A DNA stretch of 64,000 nt from Capricornis sumatraensis (GCF_032405125.1 NC_091071.1:124696001-124760000); one strand, 5' to 3'. Positions 33,691 through 45,722 are shown, counted from the stretch's first letter. The notes: generated from the sequence alone by a model not told the origin. Program-made: numbers and translations.

Positions 33691-33922
33691 ACTTTTAAAG
33701 AGAAATATAAAATCTTCAGCTTATTGACTTTAACATTAAAAATGAGGAACACATCTTTATTTAAAAAATTATAAATTTTTAAAGAGAGTAGCATAAGATA
33801 GTAGAAGGAATGTTGAGTGAGAAATTGGTAGAATTGGGTATGGTTCTCTTTTCATTAACTAGCTTTATGACCTAGAAAAATCTGCTTAGCCTCTTGGTGC
33901 ATAATGTTTTTTCAATATGAAG

Positions 33923-33983
33923 CATGCTGTAGTCCATGGGGTCGCAAAGAGTAGGCCACGAATGAACAACTAAACAACAAAAT
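33923..33983 (+). mobile_element. SINE/BovB tail fragment
   Basis: GCATGCTGTAGTCCATGGGG to AACAACTAAACAACAAAATG: the last 60 bases of an older Bov-tA/BovB 3' end. Confidence 0.75.
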
Positions 33984-34113
33984 GAAGCCCACCCCTTGCT
34001 CACTCACTCATTCATTTAAGAAAAACAGTGATTATCCTTAACTGTTAGGAGACACTGTCGTGAGGGGTGAGATGATAGGAGACTGACTTTTATTTACACA
34101 TTTTTATATGCTG

Positions 34114-34384
34114 CTGCTGCTGCTAAGTCACTTCAGTCATGTCCAACTCTGTGCGACCCCATAGAGGGCAGCCCTCCAGGCTCTGCCATCCCTGGGATTC
34201 TCCAGGCAAGAATACTGGAGTGGGTTGCCATTTCTTTCTCCAATGCATGAAAGTGAAAAGTGAAAGTGAAGTGGCTCAGTCAGGTCCGACTCTTCACAGC
34301 CCCATGGACTTCAGCCTACCAGGCTCCTCTGTCCATGGGATTTTCCAGGCAAGAGTACTGGAGTGGGGTGCCATTGCCTTCTCT
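34114..34384 (+). mobile_element. Bov-A2 SINE
   Basis: A full dimeric Bov-A2 from a (GCT)n start to CCATTGCCTTCTCTG. Flanking TTTTTATATG (34104-34113) and TTTCTATATG nearby on the right look like a duplication with one mismatch. Confidence 0.93.
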
Positions 34385-34451
34385 GATTTCTATATGATTT
34401 GACTTAAAAAAAAAATAGGTTACTTTTACAATCAACAAAGATCATAAACAT

Positions 34452-34835
34452 GTTATGGGCTGAATTTTGCCCCCCAAAATTGGTATGTTGAAGTTCTAAC
34501 TTCCAGTAACTAAGAATGTGACTGTTCTTGAAAATAGAGACTTTAAAGGGACAAGTTAAAATGAAGTCATTAGGGTCCTAATCCAATCTGACTGGTACAA
34601 AGAATGATAGTAAGCCAGTCTGACCAGTGTCCTTCTAAGAAGAGGAAATTTGGATGCATAGACACCGAGGATCCATGTGCCCAGAGAAAGGACTATGTGA
34701 GGACACAGTGAGAAGGTGGCCATCTGGAAGCCAAGGAGAGAGGCCTCAGAAGAAACCAATCCTGCTGACAACTTGATCAACCCACCCAATCTGTAGAATT
34801 TTGTTAGAGTAGCCCTGCCAAATACAGATATTTTC
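34452..34835 (+). mobile_element. MLT1-type solo LTR (MaLR)
   Basis: A clear MLT1 consensus order: GTTATGGGCTGAATTTTGCC, ATGTTGAAGTTCTAACTTCC, CCTAATCCAATCTGACTGG, AAGAAGAGGAAATTTGGATG, GGAGAGAGGCCTCAGAAGAA, ending AGAGTAGCCCTGCC. No internal retroviral sequence is present. Confidence 0.85.
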
Positions 34836-34924
34836 ATCCTGACAAAACACTAGCACCTTCAGTGAGCACATGGTCCTGATTCTTGAGGTGACCATGTTCA
34901 AGCTAGAGAGAGACAGTAACTTTT

Positions 34925-35690
34925 GATATGGCAGAAAGTGAAGAGGAACTAAAAAGCCTCGTGATGAAAGTGAAAGAGGAGAGTGAAAAGGTTGGCTTAA
35001 AGCTCAACATTCGGAAAACGAAGATCATGGCATCTGGTTCCATCACTTCATGGCAAATAGATGGGGAAACAGTGTCAGACTGTATTTTGGGGAGCTCCAA
35101 AATCACTGCAGATGGTGACTGCAGCCATGAAATTAAAAGATGCTTACTCCTTGGAAGGAAAGTTATGACCAAGATAGCATATTAAAAAGCAGAGACATTA
35201 CTTTGCCAACAAAGGTCCATCTAGTCAAGGCTATGGTTTTTCCAGTGGTCATGTATGGATGTGAGAGTTGGACTGTGAAGAAAGCTGAGTGCCAAAGAAT
35301 TGATGCATTTGAACTGTGGTGTTGGAGAAGACTCTTGAGCGTCCCTTGGACTGCAAGGAGATCCAACCAGTCCATTCCGAAGATCAGCCCTAGGTGTTCT
35401 TTGGAAGGAATGATGCTAAAGCTGATATTCCAGTACTTTGGTCACCTCATGCTAAGAGTTGACTCATTGGAAAAGACTCTGATGCTGGGAGGGATTGGGG
35501 GCAGGAGGAGAAGGGGACGACAGAGGATGAGATGCCTGGATGGCATCACGGACTCGATGGACGTGAGTCTGAGTGAACTCCAGGAGTTGGTGATGGACAG
35601 GGAGGCCTGGCGTGCTGTGATTCATGGAGTCGCAAAGAGTCGGACACGATTGAGCGACTGAACTGAATTGAACTGAACTGAACTAAATGT
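34925..35690 (+). mobile_element. BovB LINE, 3' third
   Basis: Covers the ORF2 C-terminus from MAESEEELKSLVMKVKEESE to [25 protein letters not shown] wording near the stop, ending in GAACTGAATTGAACTGAACT. Frames 34928-35185 and 35140-35661 are offset, so at least one frameshift is present. The 173-codon frame is the longest residual BovB open frame in the window. Confidence 0.93.
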
Positions 35691-37516
35691 GATAAATGCT
35701 GTGGTGGGACCATATAAAAAATACTATTGGAGTCCAGAGAAAGGGGACCTGACTGGCTGTGGAGAGGGAGATGATGGCAGGTCCAGAGCGGAGAGTTTAA
35801 GAAACTTGTCCTGTGTTGAGATGGCCACCTTCAGTATCGAAGGAGAAATAGAGATGATCACACTTCTAAATACTGGCCTTTCTGCTGGACCTCTGTGCTT
35901 GGTTGTCATATTGGTCTCAGATAAGGATTTCAAGAATCAGTAAAATCTCAACAAACAAACACAGAGAATTTGAGAAATGGGTATATTGATAGCAGTTTTG
36001 CTAATGTTATATTTTACCTGTTTTTAAAAAGGACATTTGAAATGCTGTGCATATCATTAAAGATATTTTAACATTTTCTCATAATAGATAGTCTCTTACA
36101 TTGACTATGTTTAGCTTTAAGTTTCTTCCTTGTCCTTGGTTTTTGCACTGCACATGCATTAGTAGCATTTGACTAGCATTTGTTGGCCACCAGGGTTTCA
36201 AGGCAACTTTTATTAGTTAGGTTAGGAAAACAATATTTTATTTCTTTATATGACAGAAACTAGTTTTTCTCCAAAATCCATACTTGCTTTCTTCCATAGA
36301 AAGAGATTACACTAGGTATATGACTACTCAGCTAAAGACTATATACCTCTATCCTCTTTTCACAGTTAGATGTGATTATGTGGCTAAGTTTTGGTTGATG
36401 GAATGTAAGTGGAAGTAATATGTAAACTGATGTTATATGGAATTTCTGGACCATGTCTATAAGTAACTTGCCTTGGAGTTCCTCTTTTCCCTTTCCACAG
36501 GCTGGAACCCTGAATGTGCCCACATGAACTTTGACAATGAAACAATAAATGAAAGGAATCTGGTCCTTGAATGACTCTGTAGAGTAGAGATTCCTTGACA
36601 GGCTGCACTGTTCACCTTATTGTAACATAAGAAAACAAGTTATTTAAGCCTCTGCCTATAGATGTATTCTTTTTGGTGTTTCTTTCTTGGGACAGCTTAA
36701 TCTTTACCCTATTAAGCAAGTCCTGCTTTATCTTGCTTTTATGGTCATATTTGCCTTCCAACTTCCCCTTCAGAAGTCCCTTGCTGCTGCTATGTATCCC
36801 ACCCACATGAGATGCTTATACTACTAGGTCACCAGAGACAGACATTTGCAGAAGAGTTTCCTACCTAAGTGAGGAATTCCCCCAAAGGAGAACGCTAGTT
36901 GCCTCCCTTCCCCTTTTGCATAGTTTCTCCCACACATCTCTACCTTGTTCCTTTGATCTACTTAGACTGCAGTGAAGGGAACCTTTCGCCTGGTAGTTCA
37001 ACTGCTCAGCCAATGGACACAGCCCATCGTCAGGACTTTCCATCCTGCCTCTATCACTTCCCTTTTTACCTTCTGAGCACTGCCTCTTTTACTTTCCACA
37101 GAACCAGATAATACACATTGCCTTTCAAATTACAAGACACTTTCAACAAATAGTCATTGAACTGGCACTCTATAATGTGTACAGTGATGAAACAGGGAAA
37201 GTGTTTGACTTTTCAGTCTACTTGGAGAAAGTAGGTGACTAAGTTGGCAATCATAAATTAAAATGCAAAGTTCTAAAATTGGAATAAATACAGTATGTCG
37301 TGGGAAGACTCAGAAGAGGCACCTAACCCAGCATTTGTACAGGAGGGAGTGTGGCCAAGTGAAATAAAGGCATAGAAAAGGTCAAGTAAATGGGTACGTT
37401 GGCTGCATAAATCTCTACCCTGTTAGTAAGACATCATTTTAAAACTTCAAATAATTTAGAGTTTGTGAAATAAAAAGTGAAAGTTCTTACTTCTACACAT
37501 ACTAATTTTAATACCC
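35691..37516. other. Intergenic, no gene; LTR-like patch
   Basis: No exon or young repeat is visible. At about 36355-36650 the series TGGTTGATGGAATGTAAGTGG, TTTCCACAGGCTGGAACCC and a trailing AAGTTATTTAAGCC resembles a decayed LTR. Elsewhere nothing is recognised. Confidence 0.4.
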
Positions 37517-38153
37517 ATCAGTTCAGTTCAGTTCAATCGCTCAGTCATGTCCAACTCTTTGCGACCCCATGAATCGCAGCATGCCAGGCCTACCTGTCCA
37601 TCACCAACTCCCGGAGTTCACTCAGACTCACGTCCATCGAGCCAGTGATGCCATCCAGCCATCTCATCCTCTGTCGTCCCCTTCTCCTCCTGCCCCCAAT
37701 CCCTCCCAGCATCAGAGTCTAACCCAGTGAGTCAACTCTTTGCATGATGTGGCCAAAGTACTGGAGGTTCAGCTTTAGCATCATTCCTTCCAAAGAACAC
37801 CCAGGGCTGGTCTCCTTCAGAATAGACTGGTTGGATCTCCTTGCAGTCCAAGGAACTCTCAAGAGTCTTCTCCAACACCACAGTTCAAACATATCAATTC
37901 TTCGGCGCTCAGCCTTCTTCACAGTCCAACTCGCACATCCATACATGACTACTGGAAAATCCATAGCCTTGACTAGACAGACCTTAGTTGGCAAAGTAAT
38001 GTCTCTGCTTTTCAGTATGCTATCTAGGTTGGTCATAACTTTCCTTCCAAGGAGTAAGCATCTTTTAATTTCATGGCTGCAATCACCATCTACAGTGATT
38101 TTGGAGCCTCCCAAAATAAAGTCTGACACTGTTTCCACTGTTTCCCCATCTAT
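37517..38153 (-). mobile_element. BovB LINE, reverse, 3' 640 bases
   Basis: Begins at the reversed 3' end (CAGTTCAGTTCAATCGCTCA) and stops at CCCCATCTATTTC, within ORF2. It shares with the copy at 40025 the unusual string AGAGTCTAACCCAGTGAG, where other copies read GGATCTTTTCCAATGAG or similar. Frame closed by stops. Confidence 0.93.
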
Positions 38154-38403
38154 TTCATTAATTTTTAGTTCATGTTCTTCCAGGTGTATAGATAGGAAAA
38201 TAGATTTGAATATATATCCATGTAATGAATGTATCCATTTTACTTTTCAAAAAATCTAATCACAGTATATGTATTGTCATGCAGCCTCCTTTTTCCCATA
38301 TAGACTTTTTTCCTTATTATCATATATATTTACCTAACTTAAAAATAGTTTATAGACTTCTCTACTAAGGATACATTAACTCCCTTAATAAATGTCTTCC
38401 TTT

Positions 38404-38750
38404 TACTATAATTTTATTTATTTATTTTTAGTTGTGCTGGGTCTTTGTTGCTGCTTGGACTTTTTTCTAGTTGCAAAGAATGGGGGCTACTCTTCACTGA
38501 GATGCACAGGCTTTTTATTGCAGTGCCTTCTCTTGTTGCTGAGCATGGGCTCTAGGCCCATGGGCTTCAGTAGTTGCTCTGCATGGGCTCAGTGGTTTCA
38601 GCTCCCTGGCTCTGGAGCACAGGCTCAGTAGCTCTGGCACATGGGCTTCGTTGCTCTACGGCATGTGGGATCTTCCTGGACCAGAGATCAAATCCATATC
38701 TCCTGCATTGGCAGGTGGACTCTTTACCACTGACCTACCAGGGAAGCCCA
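38404..38750 (-). mobile_element. Long tRNA-derived cetartiodactyl SINE, reverse
   Basis: TTTAGTTGTGCTGGGTCTTT, GTTGCTGAGCATGGGCTC, the repeated CATGGGCTTCAGTAGTTG-like units and GGCATGTGGGATCTTCC, ending GACCTACCAGGGAAGCCC. The reversed tRNA-like head is at the right. Probably of the CHRL class; the exact name is uncertain. Frames here translate the repeat. Confidence 0.7.
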
Positions 38751-38895
38751 AATCTCTTCCCTTTGAACACTTAGGTTGTTTTCCATTTTTTTCCCTTCTA
38801 ATAGTAGTATTTCAAAGAACATTCTACCCATTGGACTTGGTGGCAAATACTGAGAAAAGGATTACTATCTCAAGATTCTACACTTGCCCAAGATA

Positions 38896-39104
38896 TGATA
38901 GGTGGCTCATTGGTAAAGAATCTGCCAGCCAATGCAGGAGATGCAGGAGATGTGGGTTCGATTCCTGAGTTGGGAAGATCCCCTAGAGGAGGAAACGGCA
39001 ACCCACTCCAGTATTCTTGCTGGGAAAATCCCATGGACAGAGGAGCCTGGCAGTGGGGTCCCAAAGAGTCAGACATCACTGACCATGCCCACACACAGAA
39101 GATG
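38896..39104 (+). mobile_element. Bov-tA SINE
   Basis: GGTGGCTCATTGGTAAAGAA head with a short internal duplication (AGGAGATGCAGGAGATG) in the anticodon-like region, then the standard body and a shortened tail (CAGACATCACTGACC). Confidence 0.88.
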
Positions 39105-40024
39105 TGATATGTGTATCAGAAAAAAATTAGACATTTTTGGATCTGTAAAGTACTGTTTCTCTTTCTGGGGAATTTTACTTGAGAAATCATTCTAGCAAAA
39201 TCAAAAGCAAAACAAAACTATATCTCAGGGGGATTTAAAATGTATAAACTCATGAATGAGTGGTTAATCTGGCAAAATTTAAAAGACTAGTGTAGAAGAT
39301 CATAGCATGGTTCCTGAATGGGGAACTTGGATACTATAAAGAAATTTATATTTCCCAAACTAACGTTTAGGCTTCTTCCAATTCCAAACAAACCCTGAGA
39401 GGGGCCTATTTTTGAATCATAACAAATTTTTCTAGAAAAATAAGTAAATAAGAATGGTTAAAGAATGCTTATCAAAAGGGGATTGGAGGTTGATATTTAC
39501 CTTATCAGATGCTGAAGAATTATAAATATATGAGTTAAAGCATGTTAAGTACTGAGAATAGTCAAATCAGTGACTCAGAAGTGATACTGTGGAATTAGAG
39601 TTTATAAAATATAAAACAATATAAGAACATATTTTAAAGAAATTACAAATCTAAGAGAAAAGGGAACTTTTTGACGACTACTTTATTAAAATTTTGCATC
39701 ACAGAATACATACGACTAAAGAGAAAAATTCAACCCTAAAAAATTAGGGTAGGTATAGAAGTTCATGGGCTTCCCTGGTGGCTCAGATGGTATATCATCC
39801 CTTTATGAAGCAGGACTCCCTCAAGCCAGAAAGCAATGGAAGAAACCACAGGAACAGATAATAGATTTTACCATATAAAAATATAAAATTTCTGTGGTTC
39901 TAAAAAATACATAGGTAAAAGGAAAAGGCAAATCCCAAACTGGGAAATATTTGTACAATATACATTTTTGCAAAAACCAGGGTTGCTATTGCTTGTCAAA
40001 AGAATTGGTTAAATCCAATTCTTA
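39105..40024 (+). other. Intergenic; L1-like remnant and SINE head fragment
   Basis: Mostly unassigned AT-rich DNA. At 39768-39796 the string GGGCTTCCCTGGTGGCTCAG is an isolated Bov-tA head with no body. At about 39830-40020 the phrase AAATCCCAAACTGGGAAATA followed by AGGGTTGCTATTGC resembles the end of an old L1 ORF2. No gene. Confidence 0.45.
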
Positions 40025-40955
40025 GCCTCAGTTCAGTTCAGTCACTCAGTCGTGTCTGACCCTTTGCAACCCCATGAATCGCAGCACTCCAGGCCTCCCT
40101 GTCCATCACCAACTCCCAGAGTTCACTCAGACTTACGTCCATCGAGTCAGTGATGCCATCCAGCCATCTCACCCTCTGTCGTCCCCTTCTCCTCCTGCCC
40201 CCAATCCATCCCAGCATCAGAGTCTAACCCAATGAGTCAACTCTTTGCATGATGTGGCCAAAGTACTGGAGGTTCAGCTTTAGCATCATTCCTTCCAAAG
40301 AATACCCAGGGCTGATCTCCTTCGGAATGGACTGGTTGGATCTCCTTGCGGTCCAAGGGACGCTCAAGAGTCTTCTCCAACACCACAGTTCAAATGCATC
40401 AATTCTTCGGCACTCAGCCTTCTTCACAGTCCAACTCTCACATCCACACATGACCACTGGAAAAACCATAGCCTTGACTAGACGGACCTTTGTTGGCAAA
40501 GTAATGTCTCTGCTTTTCAACATGCTATCTAGGTTGGTCAAATTTTTCTTCCAAGGAGTAAGCATTTTTTAATTTCATGGCTGCAATCACCATATGCAGT
40601 GATTTTGGAGCCCCCCAAAATAAAGTCTGACACTGTTTCCATGGTTTCCCCATCTATTTCCCATGAAGTGATGGGACCAGATGCCATGATCTTTGTTTTC
40701 TGAATGTTGAGCTTTAAGCCAACTTTTTCACTCTCCTCTTTCACTTTCATCAAGAGGCTTTTTAGTTCCTCTTCACTTTCATAAGGGTGGTATCATCTGC
40801 ATATCTGAGGTTATCGATATTTCTTCTGGCAATCTTGATTCCAGCTTGTGTTTCTTTCAGTCCAGCGTTTCTCATGATGTACTCTGCATATAAGTTAAAT
40901 AAGAAGGGTGACAATATACAGTGTTGACATACTCCTTTTCCTATTTGGAACCTAG
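40025..40955 (-). mobile_element. BovB LINE, reverse
   Basis: From the reversed 3' end (CAGTTCAGTTCAGTCACTCA) into the reverse transcriptase (CATATCTGAGGTTATCGATA near the YADD region). Minus-strand frames 40224-40565 and 40538-40753 cover the C-terminus. It is a close relative of the 37517 copy. Confidence 0.93.
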
Positions 40956-40984
40956 TTTATGCCTAAACCTTTATAGATGAGTGT

Positions 40985-42418
40985 GTCTGCAGAGAAATAG
41001 AAAACTGTGTGCACTGGTTTACTGTTAATTGCTTTCAAGGGAGACTTTAGTCCTGTTCTAAAATTGTAACACATTTCCCTAGGTCAATCACTCTGCCATG
41101 TTCCCTGACAACTATTTAGCAGCACCTTCTCATCCAGCATCATCTCCGCATCTTCACTCTAACTTGATGATCTTGCTTATAGTGGCAATCAGAAGAGGAT
41201 TTACATATATTTACACCACCATATCATCCCACCCAGTAGCATCTCTTGTGTTGGAGAAGAATCTTCTGTGCTCCCATTAACACCTTCACAAACGCACTGA
41301 TTTCTACCCCTCTCAACTATTCACGGACAAAAACCTACCTCCAGAAATTTCCATTTCTCCTTTTCTCTAGTGAAACACTCCCTTCAGCCCCAGTCACATA
41401 TTTTTTCACATCTTAAAAAAAGATCTCTTGTCCCACTTTTCCCTCAAGTTATTGTGTCATTTCCCTTTGCTTTGGAACAATCCCTCCAGAAGGAGTTACA
41501 TACACTTGATTTAACATTTTCAATTCCTTAACTTCTGTTCTCTCTTAAAAGTAATCCACTGAGGTTTCCATCCCCACAAACTCCTCTGCAACTGTTCTTG
41601 TCCACGTCACTAATGACTTTCATTATTGCTGAACCCAATGATCAACTGAGTTTTCTCTCACGAGATCAGCAGCACTAGATGCAACAATCACCCCTTCCCA
41701 GAAATATGTGATTCATCTGGCATCCAGAACACCACTCTCCTGGCTGTGTTCTTCCTGCCTCCCTGTTTTTCATGTCTAAATGGCCCACCTGATCTTCCAC
41801 ACCCCCCTAAGCTGTTTCCAGTGTAGTCTTCTCCATTTCAGTGAGTAACAACTCTATCTTTCCAGGGGCCATACATTTGAAAGTCAAATTTAACTCCTCT
41901 CATTTTCTCATATTCCACTTCCATCCAGACTGAACCTGTTGGCTGTATCTTCAAAATAGATCCAGGTGCTGATCATATTTTACCATCATCACTGCTCCCA
42001 CTCTGGTGCAAGCCAGGGCACATCTCCAGGGATTAATACATAATCTAACTGATTTCCCTGCATCCACACTTGCTCCTCTTATTCTCCACCCAGCAGTCAG
42101 AGTGATGCTATTAAGTCAGATTAGCATGCCAGGTTTTTGCTGACACATCCTGAAGTCTTCATGTATGATATCGCCCCCTCCTCATCCTCATCTTTTACAC
42201 TCTCTCCTAGCTCACTCTGCTTCAATCCCAGCAGATGGCTTACTGTTCCTGGAAAAAAGCTAGGCAGCTTGAGCCTTTTCAGTGGCTCCCTTCCCTTTTT
42301 TGTATCTTCAAATATCTTCTTCCTCACTCACTCACTTTAGCCATTTCTGATAAATCCCTACCCCCTTCTTTGCTTCATTTTTCACCTTGGTTCTCATTAC
42401 TTTCTAATACACTATGTA
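40985..42418 (+). mobile_element. L2 LINE remnant (RT region to C-terminus)
   Basis: Recognisable L2 phrases in order: TTGTCCACGTCACTAATGAC, CACCACTCTCCTGGCTGTG, AACCTGTTGGCTGTATCTTC, CAGCAGTCAGAGTGATGC. Ancient and out of frame. The BovB at 42420 begins within or just after it. Confidence 0.6.
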
Positions 42419-42419
42419 A

Positions 42420-44010
42420 ACAGAAGCAGAAGATATTAAGAAGATGTGGCAAGGATACACAGAACTATACAAAAAAGATCTTAATGACCCGGATAGCCAT
42501 GATGATGTGATCACTCATCTAGAGCCAGACATCCTGGAATGCGAAGTGGGCCTTAGGAAGCATCACTGTGAACAAATATAGTGGAGGTGGTGGAATCCCA
42601 ACTGAGCTGTTTCAAATCCTAAAAGATGATGCTGTGAAAGTGCTGCCAGCAAATTTGGAAAACTGACCAGTGGCCACAGGACTGGAACAGTCAGTTTTCA
42701 TTCCAATCCCAAAGAAGGGCAATGCCAAAGAATGTTCAAACCACCACACAATTGCACTCATTTCACATGCTAGCAAAGTAATGCCCCAAAATCCTCCAAG
42801 CTACGCTTCAATAGTATGTGAACCAAGAACTTCCAGATGTTTCAGCTGAATTCAGAAAAGGCAGAGGAACCAGAGATCAAACTACCAACATCTGTTGGAT
42901 CATAGAAAAAGCAAGAGAATTACAGAAAAAACAGCTATATCTGCTTCACTGACTACACTAAAGCCTTTGTGTAGATCACAACAAAATTCTTCAAGAGATG
43001 GGAATACCACACCACCTTATCTATCTCCTGGGAAACCTGTATGGAGGTCAAGAAGCAACAGTTAGAACTGGACATGGATCAACAGACTGGTTCCAAATTG
43101 GGCAAGGAGTACATCAAGGTTGTATATTGTCACCCTGCTTATTTAACTTATATGCGGAGTACATCATGAGAAACGCTGGGCTTGATGAAGCAGAAGCTGG
43201 AATCAATATTGCTGGGGGAAATATCAATAACCTCAGATATGCAGATGACACCACGCTTATGGCAGAAAGTGAAGAGGAACTAATAAGCCTCTTAATGAAG
43301 GTGAAAAAGGAGAGTGAAAAGGCTAGCTTAAAACTCAACATGCAAAAAACTAAAATCATGACATCCAGTCCCATCAGTTCATGGCAAATAGATTGGAAAA
43401 CAATGGAAAGGTGAGCTACTTTATATTCTTGGGCTCCAAAATCACTGCAGATGGTGACTATAGCAATGAGCTTAAAAGATACTTGCTCCTTGGAATAAAA
43501 GCTATGACAAACCTAAATAGCATATTACAAAGCAGAGACATCACTTTGCCAAGAAAGGTCCATATAATCAAAGCTATGGTTTTTTCAGCAGTCATGTCTG
43601 GACGTTGAGAGTTGGACCACAAAAAAGGCTGAGTGCCAGAGAATTGATGCTTTTGAACTGTGATATTGGAGAAGCCTCTTGAAAGTCCCTTGGACTGCAA
43701 GGAGATCCAACCAGTCAATCCTAAAGGAAATCAACCCTGAATATTCATTGGAAGGACTGATGCTGAAGGTGAAGCTACAATACTTTGGCCACCTGATCTG
43801 AAGAACTGAGTCATTTGAAAAGACCCTGATGCTGGGAAAGACTGAAGGCAGAAGGGGACGACAGAGGATGAGATGGTTGGATGGCATCACCAACTCAACG
43901 GACTTGAGTTTGAACAAGCTCCGGGAGTTGGCAAAGGACAGGGAAGCCTGGCTTGCTGCAGTGCATGTGACTGCAGTCGGACACGACTGAGCAACTGAAC
44001 CACAAATAAA
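42420..44010 (+). mobile_element. BovB LINE, 5'-truncated in ORF2
   Basis: Starts at the endonuclease/RT linker (CAGAAGCAGAAGATATTAAG) and extends through the whole RT to GAGCAACTGAACC. A 139-codon open segment (42998-43414) keeps LRYADDTTLMAESEEEL. Upstream and downstream parts are frameshifted. The tail lacks the usual AACTGAACTGAA repeat, which may be lost or changed to CCACAAATAAA. Confidence 0.93.
42998..43414 (+). pseudogene. BovB reverse-transcriptase segment, open 139 codons
   Basis: Contains GQGVHQGCILSPCLFNLYAE and NINNLRYADDTTLMAESEEE, the palm core and catalytic YADD of RTE-type RT, without a stop. It lacks the endonuclease, N-terminal RT motifs and C-terminal domain in frame, so it is a relic and not a gene. 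Confidence 0.88.
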
Positions 44011-44031
44011 ATTTTACTGATTTATTTGGTT

Positions 44032-44178
44032 TGCTGCTGCTGCTGCTAAGTCACTTCAGTTGTGTCCGACTCTGTGTGACCCCATGGATGGCAGCCCACC
44101 AGGCTCCTCTGTCCCTGGGATTCTCCAGGCACAAATACTGGAGTGGGTTGCCATTTCCTTCTCCAATGCATGCATGCA
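44032..44178 (+). mobile_element. Bov-A monomer (half Bov-A2)
   Basis: Only the first monomer: (TGC)n start, GATGGCAGCCCACCAGGCTC, GGATTCTCCAGGCACAAATA, CCTTCTCCAATGCATGCATG. It ends where a full Bov-A2 would carry the GAAAGTGAAAAGTG linker, with ATGC repeats instead. Confidence 0.88.
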
Positions 44179-44189
44179 TGATTTGGTCT

Positions 44190-44285
44190 ATTGCCTGTTA
44201 TTTACCTTAGAATGTAAGCTCTACAAAGACAGGGATTTTGTTTGTATCAGTTTTACTGATGCAGTCCCACTGCTGGCACATAGTT
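44190..44285 (+). mobile_element. L2-type 3' end fragment
   Basis: TTAGAATGTAAGCTCTACAA, GACAGGGATTTTGTTTG and CTGCTGGCACATAG are the classical L2 3' end wording. Confidence 0.6.
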
Positions 44286-44402
44286 GTTGTTGTTCTCCTT
44301 TCTTTGTTTCTCCTTGGTTTTTCTTTGTTACATAGTATTTAAAAGCCAATCAACCCACCTACCCTGCAGCTTTTTTCCCCTTAAGTGTCCTTGTCACATT
44401 TG

Positions 44403-44482
44403 TTGTCGTTCAGTTGCTAAGCTGTATTGGACTCTTCGTGACCCTATGGACTGCAGCACACCAGGCTTCCCTGTTCTATATA
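44403..44482 (-). mobile_element. BovB/Bov SINE tail fragment, reverse
   Basis: TTGTCGTTCAGTTGCTAAGC through GACCCTATGGACTGCAGCAC to CCAGGCTTCCCTG: the terminal 80 bases of a BovB-type 3' end. Confidence 0.75.
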
Positions 44483-44704
44483 ACCTATGTGCCTCCAAGG
44501 TTGGTTGAATCTCTAGATAGAAAACCTGCAGCTATGGAAGACTAACTATGACTTAACTATACACTGAGTAACTTCACTTTTAGAAATTTATCTCAGTTTA
44601 TCTTGGATTTTCCAAGCTGATATAAATAAAATATGTACTGTTCCAGACTTTTAATAGGTATATGAAAAAGAAAGGAAATATTCTGAACAGTGACAGAAAT
44701 CTAA

Positions 44705-44890
44705 CCTGTTTTGGTTCTCAAACTTGGTTTGAGAACATATTAATTATCTGAGGGGTTTAAAAATATATTTATGCCTGAATCCCACCTTCAGAGATTCTGA
44801 TTTAATTGGTTTGGATTAGTTGTCTCTTTTGTTATAGATTAGCAGCCTTTGATGATTAGTACTGAGATCCATTAATTCATTAGGGGCTGT
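44705..44890 (+). mobile_element. MER5-type (hAT) DNA transposon remnant
   Basis: GGTTCTCAAACTTGGTTTG, ATCTGAGGGGTTTAAAAATA, GAATCCCACCTTCAGAGATTC, TGATTTAATTGGTTTGG: the MER5A order with a lost right end. Confidence 0.65.
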
Positions 44891-45345
44891 AGATGGTAAT
44901 TCTGTTCAAATCTTTGGGCCTGTATTTTTTCACAAACAAAATTAAGGGGTTAGAGTACATTATCTATAAGCATCTTTGCAACTGGAATACTTTATGTTCA
45001 TACAGGAAAATCTCTTATTTAGATTATAGGAATATTTGCCATCTCTTCCTACTGGTTTATTGGTGTGTGTGTGCACATGTGTGTGAAAGAAGAGCACACG
45101 CAGCAATGTCATAATGCTCGGAAAGAAGAAAACATTTATTTTTATTATAGAGAAACTGAGATAATAAATCAAAATTTCATAAAGAGTCATCAAGTCTTCC
45201 ACTCCAATAGGTGTCAGGCATGATGTTAGAGTAAACTGTTACATGCTTACTGTAGGGCCAGCTAGAGCAAGAACAGGTCTCTGAAACCAGGAGAGCTGTG
45301 TTTAATTTTTTAAATAAAACTGTCATTTATTATTTTTTATAAATG

Positions 45346-45722
45346 TTGTAGTCTGTAGGGGCTGCTATAACAGAATACCATAAACTGGTGGCTTAATTTC
45401 TAAACAATAGTCATTGAGAAATACAAATATTTCACAATTCTGTTGGCTGGAAAGTCCACGATCAAGGTATTGGCAGATTTGGTATCTGGTGAGAAACTGC
45501 CGCCTGGCTCACAGACATCTGTCTTTTTGTTGTGACCTTACATGGTGAGAGGAGCAGGGAAGCTCCTTGGTGTCTTTTTTTAATTAGAGGATTAATTACA
45601 CCCATAAGGGCTCTGTCTTCTATACCTGAGCATCTTTCAAAGATCTCACCTCCAAATACTAAAACATTGGTGACTAGATTTTAACACAAACACTAAGGAC
45701 ACAAACATGAAGTCTACAGCAA
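45346..45722 (-). mobile_element. MaLR (MLT1/MST-type) solo LTR, reverse
   Basis: GCTGCTATAACAGAATACCA, ACAATTCTGTTGGCTGGAAA, CACGATCAAGGTATTGGC, then CATAAGGGCTCTGTC and TCTCACCTCCAAATACT. Same class as the LTR at 20758, not interrupted. No viral genes. Confidence 0.7.

Noticed and set aside
34452..34835. Intact endogenous retrovirus
   Set aside because: Only a decayed MLT1-class solo LTR is present. No gag, pol or env sequence lies next to it.
35140..35661. 173-codon open frame, the longest outside the CpG island
   Set aside because: It is the C-terminal ORF2 segment of a 5'-truncated BovB, offset in frame from the adjoining ORF2 part. Not a host gene.
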